From Cordilura impudica (taxonomy: Eukaryota > Arthropoda > Insecta > Diptera > Scathophagidae), in contig OY821517.1 in NCBI GenBank assembly GCA_963682025.1, positions 230,140,578-230,204,577 on the forward strand: 64,000 nucleotides of DNA, written 5' to 3'. Under the pieces are notes generated by a model. It saw only the letters and a list, made by a program, of their open reading frames with translations. It searched no databases and was not told where the DNA came from. The position numbers were made by a program, and so were the translations under genes. Shown here one piece after another: positions 1-12,440 of this stretch (position 1 is its first letter; every line of letters begins with the position of its first letter).

Positions 1-1416
1 TATTATATTATATTATATTATATTATATTATATTATATTATATTATATTATATTATATTATATTATATTATATTATATTATATTATATTATATTATATTA
101 TATTATATTATATTATATTATATTATATTATATTATATTATATTATATTATATTATATATTATATTATATTATATTATATTATATTATATTATATTATAT
201 TATATTATATTATATTATATTATATTATATTATATTATATTATATTATATTATATTATATTATATTATATTATATTATATTATATTATATTATATTATAT
301 TATATTATATTATATTATATTATATTATATTATATTATATTATATTATATTATATTATATTATATTATATTATATTATATTATATTATATTATATTATAT
401 TATATTATATTATATTATATTATATTATATTATATTATATTATATTATATTATATTATATTATATTATATTATATTATATTATATTATATTATATTATAT
501 TATATTATATTATATTATATTATATTATATTATATTATATTATATTATATTATATTATATTATATTATATTATATTATATTATATTATATTATATTATAT
601 TATATTATATTATATTATATTATATTATATTATATTATATTATATTATATTATATTATATTATATTATATTATATTATATTATTATATATATTATATTAT
701 ATTATATTATATTATATTATATTATATTATATTATATTATATTATATTATATTATATTATATTATATTATATTATATTATATTATATTATATTATATTAT
801 ATTATATTATATTATATTATATTATATTATATTATATTATATTATATTATATTATATTATATTATATTATATATATTATATTATATTATATTATATTATA
901 TTATATTATATTATATTATATTATATTATATTATATTATATTATATTATATTATATTATATTATATTATATTATATTATATTATATTATATTATATTATA
1001 TTATATTATATTATATTATATTATATTATATTATATTATATTATATTATATTATATTATATTATATTATATTATATTATATTATATTATATTATATTATA
1101 TTATATTATATTATATTATATTATATTATATTATATTATATTATATTATATTATATATTATATTATATTATATTATATTGTATTATATTATATTATATTA
1201 TATTATATTATATTATATTATATTATATTATATTATATTATATTATATTATATTATATTATATTATATTATATTATATTATATTATATTATATTATATTA
1301 TATTATATTATATTATATTATATTATATTATATTATATTATATTATTATATTATATTATATTATATTATATTATATTATATTATATTATATTATATTATA
1401 TTATATTATATTATAT
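1..1416. repeat. ATATT simple satellite, left arm
   Basis: Tandem 5-bp repeat, unit ATATT on the + strand, with only scattered slips (ATAT insertions, a lone G near 1180). It runs from the window edge to the gap. Drosophila and other flies carry an AATAT satellite in heterochromatin; that this is the same satellite class is an inference from the unit alone. Confidence 0.97.
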
Positions 1417-1616
1417 NNNNNNNNNNNNNNNNNNNNNNNNNNNNNNNNNNNNNNNNNNNNNNNNNNNNNNNNNNNNNNNNNNNNNNNNNNNNNNNNNNNN
1501 NNNNNNNNNNNNNNNNNNNNNNNNNNNNNNNNNNNNNNNNNNNNNNNNNNNNNNNNNNNNNNNNNNNNNNNNNNNNNNNNNNNNNNNNNNNNNNNNNNNN
1601 NNNNNNNNNNNNNNNN
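1417..1616. other. Assembly gap (200 N)
   Basis: Exactly 200 N. A round-number run is normally a placeholder of unknown true length. The satellite unit changes to its reverse complement across it, so the join between the two sides is not proven by sequence. Confidence 0.98.
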
Positions 1617-4600
1617 TATAATAATAATATAAATAATATAATATAATATAATATAATATAATATAATATAATATAATATAATATAATATAATATAATATA
1701 ATATATATAATATAATATAATATAATAAAATATATAATATAATATAATATAATATAATATAATATAATATAATATAATATAATATAATATAATATAATAT
1801 AATATAATATAATATAATATAATATAATATAATATAATATAATATAATATAATATAATATAATATAATATAATATAATATAATATAATATAATATAATAT
1901 AATATAATATAATATAATATAATATAATATAATTATAATATAATATAATATAATATAATATAATATAATATAATATAATATAATATATATAATATAATAT
2001 AATATAATATAATATAATATAATATAATATAATATAATATAATATAATATAATATAATATAATATAATATAATAATATAATATAATATAATATAATATAA
2101 TATAATATAATATAATATAATATAAATATAATATAATATAATATAATATAATATAATATAATATAATATAATATAATATAATATAATATAATATAATATA
2201 ATATAATATAATATAATATAATATAATATAATATAATATAATATAATATAATATAATATATATAATATAATATAATATAATATAATATAATATAATATAA
2301 TATAATATAATATAATATAATATAATATAATATAATATAATATAATATAATATAATATAATATAATATAATATAATATATAATATAATATAATATAATAT
2401 AATATAATATAATATAATATAATATAATATAATATAATATAATATAATATAATATAATATAATATAATATAATATAATATAATATAATATAATATAATAT
2501 AATATAATATAATATAATATAATATAATATAATATAATATAATATAATATAATATAATATAATATAATATAATATAATATAATATAATATAATATAATAT
2601 AATATAATATAATATAATATAATATAATATAATATAATAATATAATATAATATAATATAATATAATATAATATAATATAATATAATATAATATAATATAA
2701 TATAATATAATATAATATAATATAATATAATATAATATAATATAATATAATATAATATAATATAATATAATATAATATAATATAATATAATATAATATAA
2801 TATAATATAATATAATATAATATAATATAATATAATATAATATAATATAATATAATATAATATAATATAATATAATATAATATAATATAATATAATATAA
2901 TATAATATAATATAATATAATATAATATAATATAATATAATATAATATAATATAATATAATATAATATAATATAATATAATATAATATAATATAATATAA
3001 TATAATATAATATAATATAATATAATATAATATAATATAATATAATATAATATAATATAATATAATATAATATAATATAATATAATATAATATAATATAA
3101 TATAATATAATATAATATAATATAATATAATATAATATAATATAATATAATATAATATAATATAATATAATATAATATAATATAATATAATATAATATAA
3201 TATAATGTAATATAATATAATATAATATAATATTATATAATGTAATATAATATAATATAATATAATATTATATAATATAATATAATATAATATAATATAA
3301 TATAATATAATATAATATAATATAATATAATATAATATAATATAATATAATATAATATAATATAATATAATATAATATAATATAATATAATATAATATAA
3401 TATAATATAATATAATATAATATAATATAATATAATATAATATAATATAATATAATATAATATAATATAATATAATATAATATAATATAATATAATATAA
3501 TATAATATAATATAATATAATATAATATAATATAATATAATATAATATAATATAATATAATATAATATAATATAATATAATATAATATAATATAATATAA
3601 TATAATATAATATAATATAATATAATATAATATAATATAATATAATATAATATAATATAATATAATATAATATAATATAATATAATATAATATAATATAA
3701 TATAATATAATATAATATAATATAATATAATATAATATAATATAATATAATATAATATAATATAATATAATATAATATAATATAATATAATATAATATAA
3801 TATAATATAATATAATATAATATAATATAATATAATATAATATAATATAATATAATATAATATAATATAATATAATATAATATAATATAATATAATATAA
3901 TATAATATAATATAATATAATATAATATAATATAATATAATATAATATAATATAATATAATATAATATAATATAATATAATATAATATAATATAATATAA
4001 TATAATATAATATAATATAATATAATATAATATAATATAATATAATATAATATAATATAATATAATATAATATAATATAATATATAATATAATATAATAT
4101 AATATAATATAATATAATATAATATAATATAATATAATATAATATAATATAATATAATATAATATAATATAATATAATATAATATAATATAATATAATAT
4201 AATATAATATAATATAATATAATATAATATAATATAATATAATATAATATAATATAATATAATATAATATAATATAATATAATATAATAATATAATATAA
4301 TATAATATAATATAATATAATATAATATAATATAATATAATATAATATAATATAATATAATATAATATAATATAATATATAATATAATATAATATAATAT
4401 AATATAATATAATATAATATAATATAATATAATATAATATAATATAATATAATATAATATAATATAATATAATATAATATAATATAATATAATATAATAT
4501 AATATAATATAATATAATATAATATAATATAATATAATATAATATAATATAATATAATATAATATAATATAATATAATATAATATAATATAATATAATAT

Positions 4601-5550
4601 AATATAATATAATATAATATATATAATATAATATAATATAATATAATATAATATAATATAATATAATATAATATAATATAATATAATATAATATAATATA
4701 ATATAATATAATATAATATAATATAATATAATATAATATAATATAATATAATATAATATAATATAATATAATATAATATAATATAATATAATATGATATA
4801 ATATAATATAATATAATATAATATAATATAATATAATATAATATAATATAATATAATATAATATAATATAATATAATATAATATAATATAATATAATATA
4901 ATATAATATAATATAATATAATATAATATAATATAATATAATATAATATAATATAATATAATATAATATAATATAATATAATATAATATATAATATAATA
5001 TAATATAATATAATATAATATAATATAATATAATATAATATAATATAATATAATATAATATAATATAATATAATATAATATAATATAATATAATATAATA
5101 TAATATAATATAATATAATATAATATAATATAATATAATATAATATAATATAATATAATATAATATAATATAATATAATATAATATAATATAATATAATA
5201 TAATATAATATAATATAATATAATATAATATAATATGATATAATATAATATAATATAATATAATATAATATAATATAATATAATATAATATAATATAATA
5301 TAATATAATATAATATAATATAATATAATATAATATAATATAATATAATATAATATAATATAATATAATATAATATAATATAATATAATATAATATAATA
5401 TAATATAATATAATATAATATAATATAATATAATATAATATAATATAATATAATATAATATAATTTAATATAATATAATATAATATAATATAATATAATA
5501 TAATATAATATAATATAATATAATATAATATAATATAATATAATATAATA
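1617..5550. repeat. AATAT simple satellite, right arm
   Basis: Tandem 5-bp repeat, unit AATAT on the + strand, the reverse complement of the unit left of the gap. Rare variants include TATGATA near 4796 and 5236 and a small cluster of substitutions at 3207-3270. The array ends abruptly at 5550 against coding-like sequence of a Jockey LINE. Confidence 0.97.
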
Positions 5551-5750
5551 GATTAAGGAAGGAACTTCTAACTATGTTTAATGTTGATCTTGAACAATTT
5601 TAGACATATTAATAACGCCTTAGTTACTGTAGAAGCTCCTAGGAAAAATATCGATTTAGTCCAATGTCATAGATGTCAGCTTTTTGGGCACACAAAGGCC
5701 CATTGTAAAAGACCATTTAATTGCGTCAAATGTGGTCTTATTAGTACGCA
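5551..5750 (+). pseudogene. Jockey-type LINE ORF1 (gag), fragment 1
   Basis: Partial ORF1 protein of a Jockey-clade non-LTR retrotransposon, an RNA-binding gag-like protein. The frame shows a CCHC knuckle CHRCQLFGHTKAHC (C-x2-C-x4-H-x4-C) followed by CVKCG, the start of the next knuckle. The 5' part is lost into the satellite and a stop lies near 5601. The frame is cut at 5750 by the Transib element and resumes at 10372: with the insert and one duplicated target removed, the frame is continuous into the next cysteine motif. This is one piece of a single LINE copy that continues at 10372-10637 and 15890-16215. Confidence 0.8.
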
Positions 5751-5789
5751 CACAGTGGTTATGCTTCCTACATTTCTTGGCAAAAAGTA
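5751..5789 (+). repeat. Transib A left end, 23-RSS-like
   Basis: CACAGTG at 5751-5757, then a 23-nt spacer (5758-5780), then CAAAAAGTA at 5781-5789. The heptamer equals the V(D)J RSS consensus; the A-rich block resembles the RSS nonamer only loosely. Ten bases (GGCAAAAAGT) are shared with the other end. Confidence 0.75.
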
Positions 5790-8251
5790 GAAGGAGTGCT
5801 TCCTAGAATAATGAAACTTGGTACCGAGAACATCAACCTGTACCTTCTATAATCTTTATTCCTTGCTTCTTCAGCTTCTACAGATAAAATTCCAATTGGA
5901 AGTACAGCCGCATCCATAATTTCCTTCCCATGCATGAGTATCTTATGCACTGTGGCAGGCGTGAAATAACAGTTGTATTCCTTAACAAAAAATTCTGCTG
6001 TTTCCCTTGCAAATTGTTGAAATCTTGTTGTATCAATTTTTTGGCCACATGTAATCATTTGCAGTATTAAGCGAAAACGGTCTATTAATTCTTCTTTAAC
6101 TCCTGTAATATAAGCTACCAATGAGGGATGAGAAAAAAAATCACCTAGAGGTGTTGCCATCATTTGAAGTGCCAGTTCCTTGTTGCACAAAATCCACTCG
6201 TAAGCCCATTTTATCATTAAATGCAGCCTGAATTCTTTGCTTATTTTCAAGTTTAAAGCGCTTAATGTTCAGCAGTAAGCGCGGACCACTTTTGAAACAG
6301 CTTATTATAGGCAATATGCAAAATACACTCCATAAATTTTATTCGGGCATGTAAAGACGAAATACCATATTTGCAAGCCTGTGTATCAATTGTTTTTTGT
6401 AAAACAATTTCTAAATTGTTCATTTCAGAGGGTTTCGACTTACATATATAACAAACGGCTGGTGAAGACGTATTTGTTACTATTTGTAAACAATAAATTG
6501 TGTTGAACGCCAACTTTTGGTCGCGTATTGTGATGTATTGTGTAGCGTCGAAATTTCGTAGTTGATTTGTTGACCACTGCTATAACTTTTTCTTTAGTTT
6601 CTTTAGCGAACTCAAATGAAATTGGGCGGCAATATCGTGTTGAGGAAGGACTTCTGTTACGCCAACATTCCTCGCCAGAACATAAATTCAGACTCAGGGG
6701 TACCACTGATACTAATAACAAATTTTGTCGCTGGAATCTGGTCCTAAGTTCTGGTTATACCCAACATGACCAGAGGAGCCATCGCAACTCCACTTTGACG
6801 TAAGAACACAACTATTTGAAGTTAAAGATGAAATCTGATCTCTGGAAAAACTTTTGAAAAGACGTTCTGTTCTGCTCTGATCCATTAAACTTTTAAGTTT
6901 AACAGAAGCTTCCGTTTGTGTAACTTCATATCATGAGGATAGCATATTTTCTTTACTTCTAAAACGTACATATAATTTGGTAAAATATCGTAGCCTTCCT
7001 TTTGCAAAACATTTCTAATTGTTTCATATTGACATTTTGTTAGATCTGCGTCCATCAAATAAAGCTAATGCAATTGATGAAGGAATGCATGATGATTTTG
7101 CTGTTTCATTACCCGCTATTTTACTTACCATTTCCAAATGTTGGTGGCTATCCTGGGATGCCAAATCGGAAGCTTTATATATTTTAGCACGATCTTTACA
7201 ATCGGCGAAATCTTTGGCTAGTCTTCCCATTTTGTTTGAACAACTAGGTTGCGGTTGTCAATAATATTTCAAATATATCTAACATAAAATAAAAGAAATC
7301 ATAATTGTAATGCACTTTTTTTTCATACTTATATCAGTTTTATACTTTTTTTTAGCACAAAAGCTTAAATTGTTTAAAAAACAGTTTTTTTGCTATTAAC
7401 AGTAAGTAAAATTAGGGTGATGCAATGTTTTAACAATCTAATTTAAAGCATAAATATGTAAATAATAATATGTTTTGGTTTTAATTTTTTTTTAAAAAGT
7501 TTTTCAATTTATATTTCTACTGCAATTATTTTAAATTTATATATGCAACTAATTTCATATTTTGCCCACCCTAATGAAATTAAAAAAAAACAAAAACAAT
7601 TATTTAACTTTAACTTAAAGTAAAACACTTTTGTTTTGAATCTTTTTCTTTATGTGTTGTTGTTTTAGCATTTTTGCAATAAGATTTTTTGCGCGCTTAC
7701 TACAGCAACAACATTTGATGGAAGACATATCAGAATAAATTAAAAAAAAATGCCGCTGTGCTTATATTTATTCAGTCTAATTCATAAAAAAAAATTTATT
7801 TTGCCTCTAAAGTATACTTTTGTTATTACACAGATTTTGTCTTATAAACCATTATTAGAAAACACTATTCATAAACATGTATTTAATAAAAGAAAATTAG
7901 CTATTAAACGTTTCATTTGATTTATAGTTCTGTGGTGGCAACACTAGTCTTCTGTAGTCGTCAGTTTGTTGGTAGTGATGAATAAAATAAATAAATCATC
8001 TACTCGGTAATTGAATAATATTTTATTTATTTTCTTTTATATTAGATATTATTTTAATTTTTGTGGAAAAATAACTTCACTTTAATAAAGGAACAAAAGA
8101 TATTGGTAAACAAATGATAACAATATAAAAAAAATAATTTTTTACACATATTTGTTCGACGTGGTAGTAAAAGTAGTCGAATAACGAATATGGCGTAGCA
8201 AATTAACAACACTGGTTTGTTTTGAATTAATTTTTATTTATATGTGAAAAA

Positions 8252-8335
8252 ATATCAACTGATTTTCAGAGAGTATCAATTGTATTTCAGAAAACATCAA
8301 TTGAATTTCAGAAAATATCAATTGAATATCAGAAT
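8252..8335. repeat. Four-copy ~21-bp tandem repeat
   Basis: Four imperfect copies of a unit like ATATCAATTGAATTTCAGAA. It lies inside the 7772-9403 element. No coding sense is visible. Confidence 0.8.
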
Positions 8336-8343
8336 TAAAAAGT

Positions 8344-9030
8344 ACGGAACAAGGGGGGGTTTTAGGGGCAACGCTCCGATTTTAATTTTTTTTTTTTTTG
8401 GGAAGTAGGAACTTTTGCGGCGATTCTAGGATAATATTTTTTTTTCGGCAGTCGAGCCTATTTCCGTAGTTATGGACTTCCGAAGTTTTGACATGGACTT
8501 GTATATAACTGTGTTATTTAGCATCGGATTTCAGCGATATATATATCATTTGAAAGGTTACTTGAGTGCCTTTTATTTCATATTTTTAAATTTAAAATAT
8601 ATTAACCCATTATGAACCTATTTCAAATTTTGTATTTTTGTAATAGAGTTTTTTCTTAAAAATGGAATTATCACGTAAATAGACATATATCATGTGAGCT
8701 TTTACGTAAACTGAATAAAATCTGGGTCCACTAGCTTTATTTTGATATATATTTCGACCTCTTAACACTTTCAGGACCGGATATATTACGGATTTTACCT
8801 ACACTTGTTAGTTTTTTCGAAATATGTATTCCTATTTTTTTATCAAAAATTTTCATAATATTATGAATATGTTTGTTAGTGGGTTAATTCCTCTATATAT
8901 TTTTTGAGTTCTTTTTAAGCTCCGCAGAAAAATTTTATCAAAAATTTTCATAATATAATGAAAACAGTAGTTAGTGGGTTAATTTCCGTAAAAAAAATGA
9001 TAGTATACCCGGTCCTGAATGGTAAGAAGA
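8344..9030. repeat. Dispersed repeat related to Transib B end sequence
   Basis: This stretch matches, with many substitutions, the arm sequences at 29280-29655 and (inverted) 30405-30800. Shared landmarks in the same order are TCGAGCCTATTT, GAACCTATTTCA, GGGTCCACTAGCTT, TTTTGATATATAT and ACTTTCAGGACCG. It is probably a non-autonomous relative of the Transib at 25895-30849. There is no coding capacity. Confidence 0.6.
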
Positions 9031-10343
9031 TGATGACATCATTTTAATTAGCTACAATATAAAAAACTAGAAGTCGTAGAATTTATTATACTTACCAATT
9101 CTTCCAATTAAATTAATCAATTCCATTTTTTTTATTTATTTAAAACATATATCTATTTTTTATTGAAATAATAACAAAAATGGTAATTTTATTTTAACTA
9201 GACCAATTAATGTAAATAAACATTGAGAAATGTCATTTTATTAAAGGTTAAAAGTAGGGTAAAGCCTACAATAAAAATTTCATATTTAACAAACGTTTAT
9301 TAAACGTTTGATAAGCTATTTTGTGTTTATGAATACTGTTTTTCCGATTTTTTCTTATTAACAGCTTATTAAGCTGTTAAAAAGTGTTTATGAATTAGAC
9401 TGATTATATTTAATGTTCAATAAAACAATTATAATTTCCTTGCATTTGTGAACACTAAATAATTTTACTTTCTTTACGTACTTTTTTTTCCGTGATTCAT
9501 TTTTTGATAAGAAACGCTCATACTTTTTATGCGAATCTTGTCACGGTTTTTTTAAATTGCAAGCAAACCTATATTTAATTTGAGTTTTCACTACTTAGAT
9601 TTCGTCTTTAGTTATTACTGAATTTTTTGATTTTATGAAATTAGTCAACAAATCAACGTTATGATCACACTTAATTAGTTCTTCGGCTAATTCCGAATAA
9701 AGCGCGGAAAATAAACTCATTTTAATTAAATTTATAAATTGCAAGTTTAAAATCTTCTTCTTTTTCTTGTCTTTTGCTTTGATTTGGTTTTCATACTTCT
9801 TTTATTCGCTCTCTTCTTTAATAAGTTAGTTGTTGCTATTACAATTCGGCTTAAAGAATAAGTATACCAAAAGTATACTATCGAATTTTTGAAATTTATT
9901 TAATAGAAATTTATATTGCAATTATCCTGGACTTTTTTTTTCAAAAATTGATGATTTCTAAAAAGAATAAACTAAAATAAACTTTAAACTTAAATTGTTT
10001 CCCAATTAGAAAATAACATAAATTTTTTATTTCCCAACAAATTTTAACATATGCTGTTTTTCATAGGGTCATTTGCATTTCCGCCTAACTTTTAAACTAT
10101 TTATCGTATCTAACTGATTCTTTCGGTGAATCCATGACAAAATGTTAAGTTTCACTAAAAAAAACATTTGAGTAGTATGAGTGATTTTGTTTTCCATTAA
10201 TGCAATACTGAATTTAATGAAAATCTTAGTCAATTATTGCCAGATGATCTTTTGAAAAAAAAATAATTATGCATTTCTCTTATTTAGACGATACTCTACA
10301 AAACTGCATCATTAATTTTTTGAAATCAGGTGGTCGAAAAATG

Positions 10344-10371
10344 GACTTTTTGCCACCAAATAACCACTGTG
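10344..10371 (-). repeat. Transib A right end, 12-RSS-like
   Basis: Read on the minus strand from 10371: CACAGTG, a 12-nt spacer (10364-10353), then CAAAAAGTC (10352-10344). Heptamer and A-rich block match the left end, but the spacer is 11 nt shorter. Confidence 0.75.
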
Positions 10372-10637
10372 CGCCACTTCGATGTGTTCACTGCTTAAAA
10401 GACCATACAGCTAATAATAGAGGATGCATAATATATGAAAAATTACAGCAAAGAACATTACAACAAGACTATAGTCCCCATAATTACAGCGAAACAGAGA
10501 ACCTTAATGCAAATCCAAAAGATTTTTCGCCAGTTTATAATACCCAAAAACAATAATTTTTCCAAACATAATCAATTCGTCAACAACCAGTCATATTCTG
10601 AAGTATTAAGAGATCCAAATGAAAGTAATTATACAAA
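10372..10637 (+). pseudogene. Jockey-type LINE ORF1, fragment 2
   Basis: This continues the gag frame of 5551-5750. It encodes CVHC followed by DHTANNRGC, a third CCHC-type knuckle and the conserved Jockey 'HTANxRGC' block, then a polar C-terminal region ending in SEVLRDPNESNYTN. One early frame runs 10269-10556 with a second overlapping frame 10435-10641, so at least one indel is present. Position 10637 is the last LINE base: the CTAG end of a Helitron follows, and the apparent stop codon belongs to that insert. The frame resumes at 15890. Confidence 0.75.
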
Positions 10638-10830
10638 CTAGCGGATCCCAGCCCTCGAAATTCGAGTGCAAATTCTAGCATACTCTAAAGGTATGCTAAT
10701 CAATTCTAGCCATTTCACAATTCAGCAGTTTTGAAATATCGATTTTGTCGATATTGGTTTTGTCCAATTATTGGTTTGTGTCTAAAATTATTTTTCAATT
10801 CAACACAATTAATAATAAACGCACACATAG

Positions 10831-10994
10831 TGTAGTGTATTACACTGACTTTGAAATAAAACGCGTGATCGTTGTTTGTTAGTTCTTATGCGACTGAATA
10901 ATTTTATTTCTAGTTTCTTATTTTACTCCTCCTTTTTCTCTCGTGTTTAGAACATGTTGGGCTTGCCAGATTGTAACAATGGAAATAGCCTACA
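10831..10994 (-). repeat. Gypsy-1 3' LTR
   Basis: 164 bp with TGTAG...CTACA ends. It is identical to the 15517-15680 copy except at two positions near 10980 and 10988. It lies downstream of the pol gene in element sense. Confidence 0.95.
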
Positions 10995-11008
10995 CGCTCT
11001 CCCTTAAG
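10995..11008 (-). promoter_or_regulatory. Gypsy-1 polypurine tract
   Basis: Minus-strand CTTAAGGGAGAGCG directly abuts the 3' LTR; this is the position and composition expected for the plus-strand primer. Confidence 0.65.
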
Positions 11009-11423
11009 TTGTTTACAATAATTTAATAATTTTCGTTTTAATATTTTTTTATATGTAAAAATACAATCAGTGATATTTCATTTCTATTTCAATTATTATT
11101 CTAAGAGTATCACAAATTCAATTCATAGATTCAATATAACAAAATTTAAATTCAAGTAAAATCAAAGTTATTTGACATATTACAAGTTAAATAATAATTT
11201 ATTAATATACAAAAATGTTTCAAATTTTAATCGTTTTAAAATGATTTAATTCTCTTTAATTTCTTATTACTCTACCTTGGACTCTGGGCCTTAATTGCCT
11301 CTTCGGGGTCTCCTTACGCGCTGCTGGTGAATCAATACCCACTGTAGGACCAGTGGCTTCTTGCTCGTTGTCAACCAAAGATTTTGTATGTTCAAGACTC
11401 GGATTATTAGTGTCTTTTAATGC
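11009..11423. other. Gypsy-1 3' non-coding sequence
   Basis: AT-rich sequence between the integrase stop and the polypurine tract. I see no ORF or env-like segment. Confidence 0.7.
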
Positions 11424-12440
11424 TTAATCTTCAGTTAGAACTTCATCGTTATTATTATTATTGTTATTATTGTTATTGACACTATATCCTATACCCCGTA
11501 TTTGGTTTAAATGTCTTTTTATTTCTCTATTATTGTTAGCAAATAAACATAAATAAGTCTGAGTACCGATTCTTTTTTTAACAGTGGCTGGAGACCAACT
11601 TTGTTTGTTCGGATTAGTATAGTTACGGATAAGTACCTTTTGTCCTTCACTAAACTCCGCCTTGCGCTTGCCTTTATGATTGTTTACACTTTTGATTTGA
11701 TTTCCTAAAATTTTTTCTTTAGTCAATGGTGGTTTTAAATTGCTGAAGCGCGTTTTTAGGTTTCTTCCGAAAAATAATTTTGCAGGTGACTCACCTGTAA
11801 CACAATGTGTAGCATTACGATAATCTATTAAAAATCTATTTAAAATTATATCAAGACTTGCTTCCTTCCGTTGTTTTAAACTTGCAATTACAGATTTCTT
11901 AACTGTCTTGACAAAATTTTCCGCTTGTCCGTTCGTTGACGGATGACCGGGAGCTGTACGAATATGCTGTACTTTATTATTCAACAAAAAGTTTTTAAAA
12001 TCATCAGATGTGAACTGACGTCCATTGTCACTAACAACAACATCTACCAATCCATATCTACAAAAGAGACTTCTAAGAACCTTGATTACAAAAGATGACG
12101 TGATTTCTTTAGTTAAAATGACTTCAACCCATTTAGAAAATGAATCAATAACAACAAATAAATATTGACCCATTATAGGACCTGCAAAGTCCATGCGAAT
12201 TCGACTCCAAACCGAATTCGCAGGTGTCCATGGCATTAGAAAGCTTTTCTCAGGACTTGCTTGCAGTTCCTGGCAACATTTGCAGTTTCTAATTAATTCC
12301 TCAATCTGTTTATCCATTCCCGACCACCATATGTAACTTCTCGCTATTGCTTTTGTCTTTACAATACCAAGGTGCGATGAATGTAAATTTTCTAATATAT
12401 GCGCGGTATCCCCATAAAATGCACCCGTATTCAACTGAAA
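11424..12440 (-). pseudogene. Gypsy-1 integrase
   Basis: DDE integrase of the LTR element. The HHCC zinc motif (HSSHLGIVK... CKCCQ) is followed by the catalytic Asp in MDFAGPI, the second Asp in VVSDNGRQFT, and the Glu in STNGQAENFVK. The C-terminal tail carries an asparagine run of ten (AAT/AAC repeat at 11445-11475) before the stop. A frameshift near 12430 separates it from the RNase H segment; in a working element both lie in one polyprotein. Confidence 0.92.

Larger units (their letters stand above)
7772..9403. mobile_element. TIR DNA element with a 9-bp target duplication
   Basis: The ends are inverted copies of TCAGTCTAATTCATAAA (7772-7788, complement ending at 9403). Inside both ends, TATTCATAAACA and a TAGCT...AAACGTTT block recur in inverted order. 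The flanks are TTATATTTA at 7762-7770 and 9404-9412, a 9-bp direct repeat with one extra T at 7771. A duplication of this length fits Mutator-like elements, but there is no transposase, so the superfamily is inference. It sits inside the Transib A transposase gene and itself contains the 8344-9030 repeat. Confidence 0.65.
5768..9720 (-). pseudogene. Transib A transposase (RAG1-like), degenerate
   Basis: Broken transposase of the Transib/RAG1 superfamily. A plausible ATG lies at 9720 (MSLFSALYSELAEEL), resembling the start of the intact relative at 28206. The 7772-9403 element then interrupts the gene and coding resumes near 7230. Visible landmarks in order are LALF...DLTKCQY (~7050), CDGSSGH with the first catalytic Asp (~6770), SSTRYCRPISFEF (~6630), a CYIC zinc pair (~6455), SSLHARIKFME (~6345), a TVHKILMHG zinc-histidine motif (~5945) and EAEEARNKDYRRYR with the catalytic Glu (~5860). 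Frameshifts lie near 7055, 6935, 6722, 6515 and 6255. The second catalytic Asp is not visible. It cannot be functional. Confidence 0.85.
5751..10371 (-). mobile_element. Transib-type DNA transposon A (degenerate transposase)
   Basis: A 4.6-kb element with perfect 12-bp terminal inverted repeats, CACAGTGGTTAT at 5751 and its complement ending at 10371. The flanks are CGCA on the left and CGCCA on the right, readable as a 5-bp GC-rich target duplication with one base lost; Transib elements make 5-bp GC-rich duplications. The reading frame of the host Jockey gag is continuous when the element and one CGCCA are removed, which fixes the boundaries. The transposase is on the minus strand and broken, and a TIR element at 7772-9403 is inserted in it. 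Non-coding parts (7265-7761, 9723-10343) are AT-rich. Confidence 0.85.

Noticed and set aside
1178..1621. 147-codon ORF (YYIIL repeats) in the satellite
   Set aside because: It is pure translation of the 5-bp repeat and runs into the N gap.
6567..7264. Plus-strand ORFs at 6567-6803 and 7019-7264
   Set aside because: Shadows of the minus-strand Transib A transposase.
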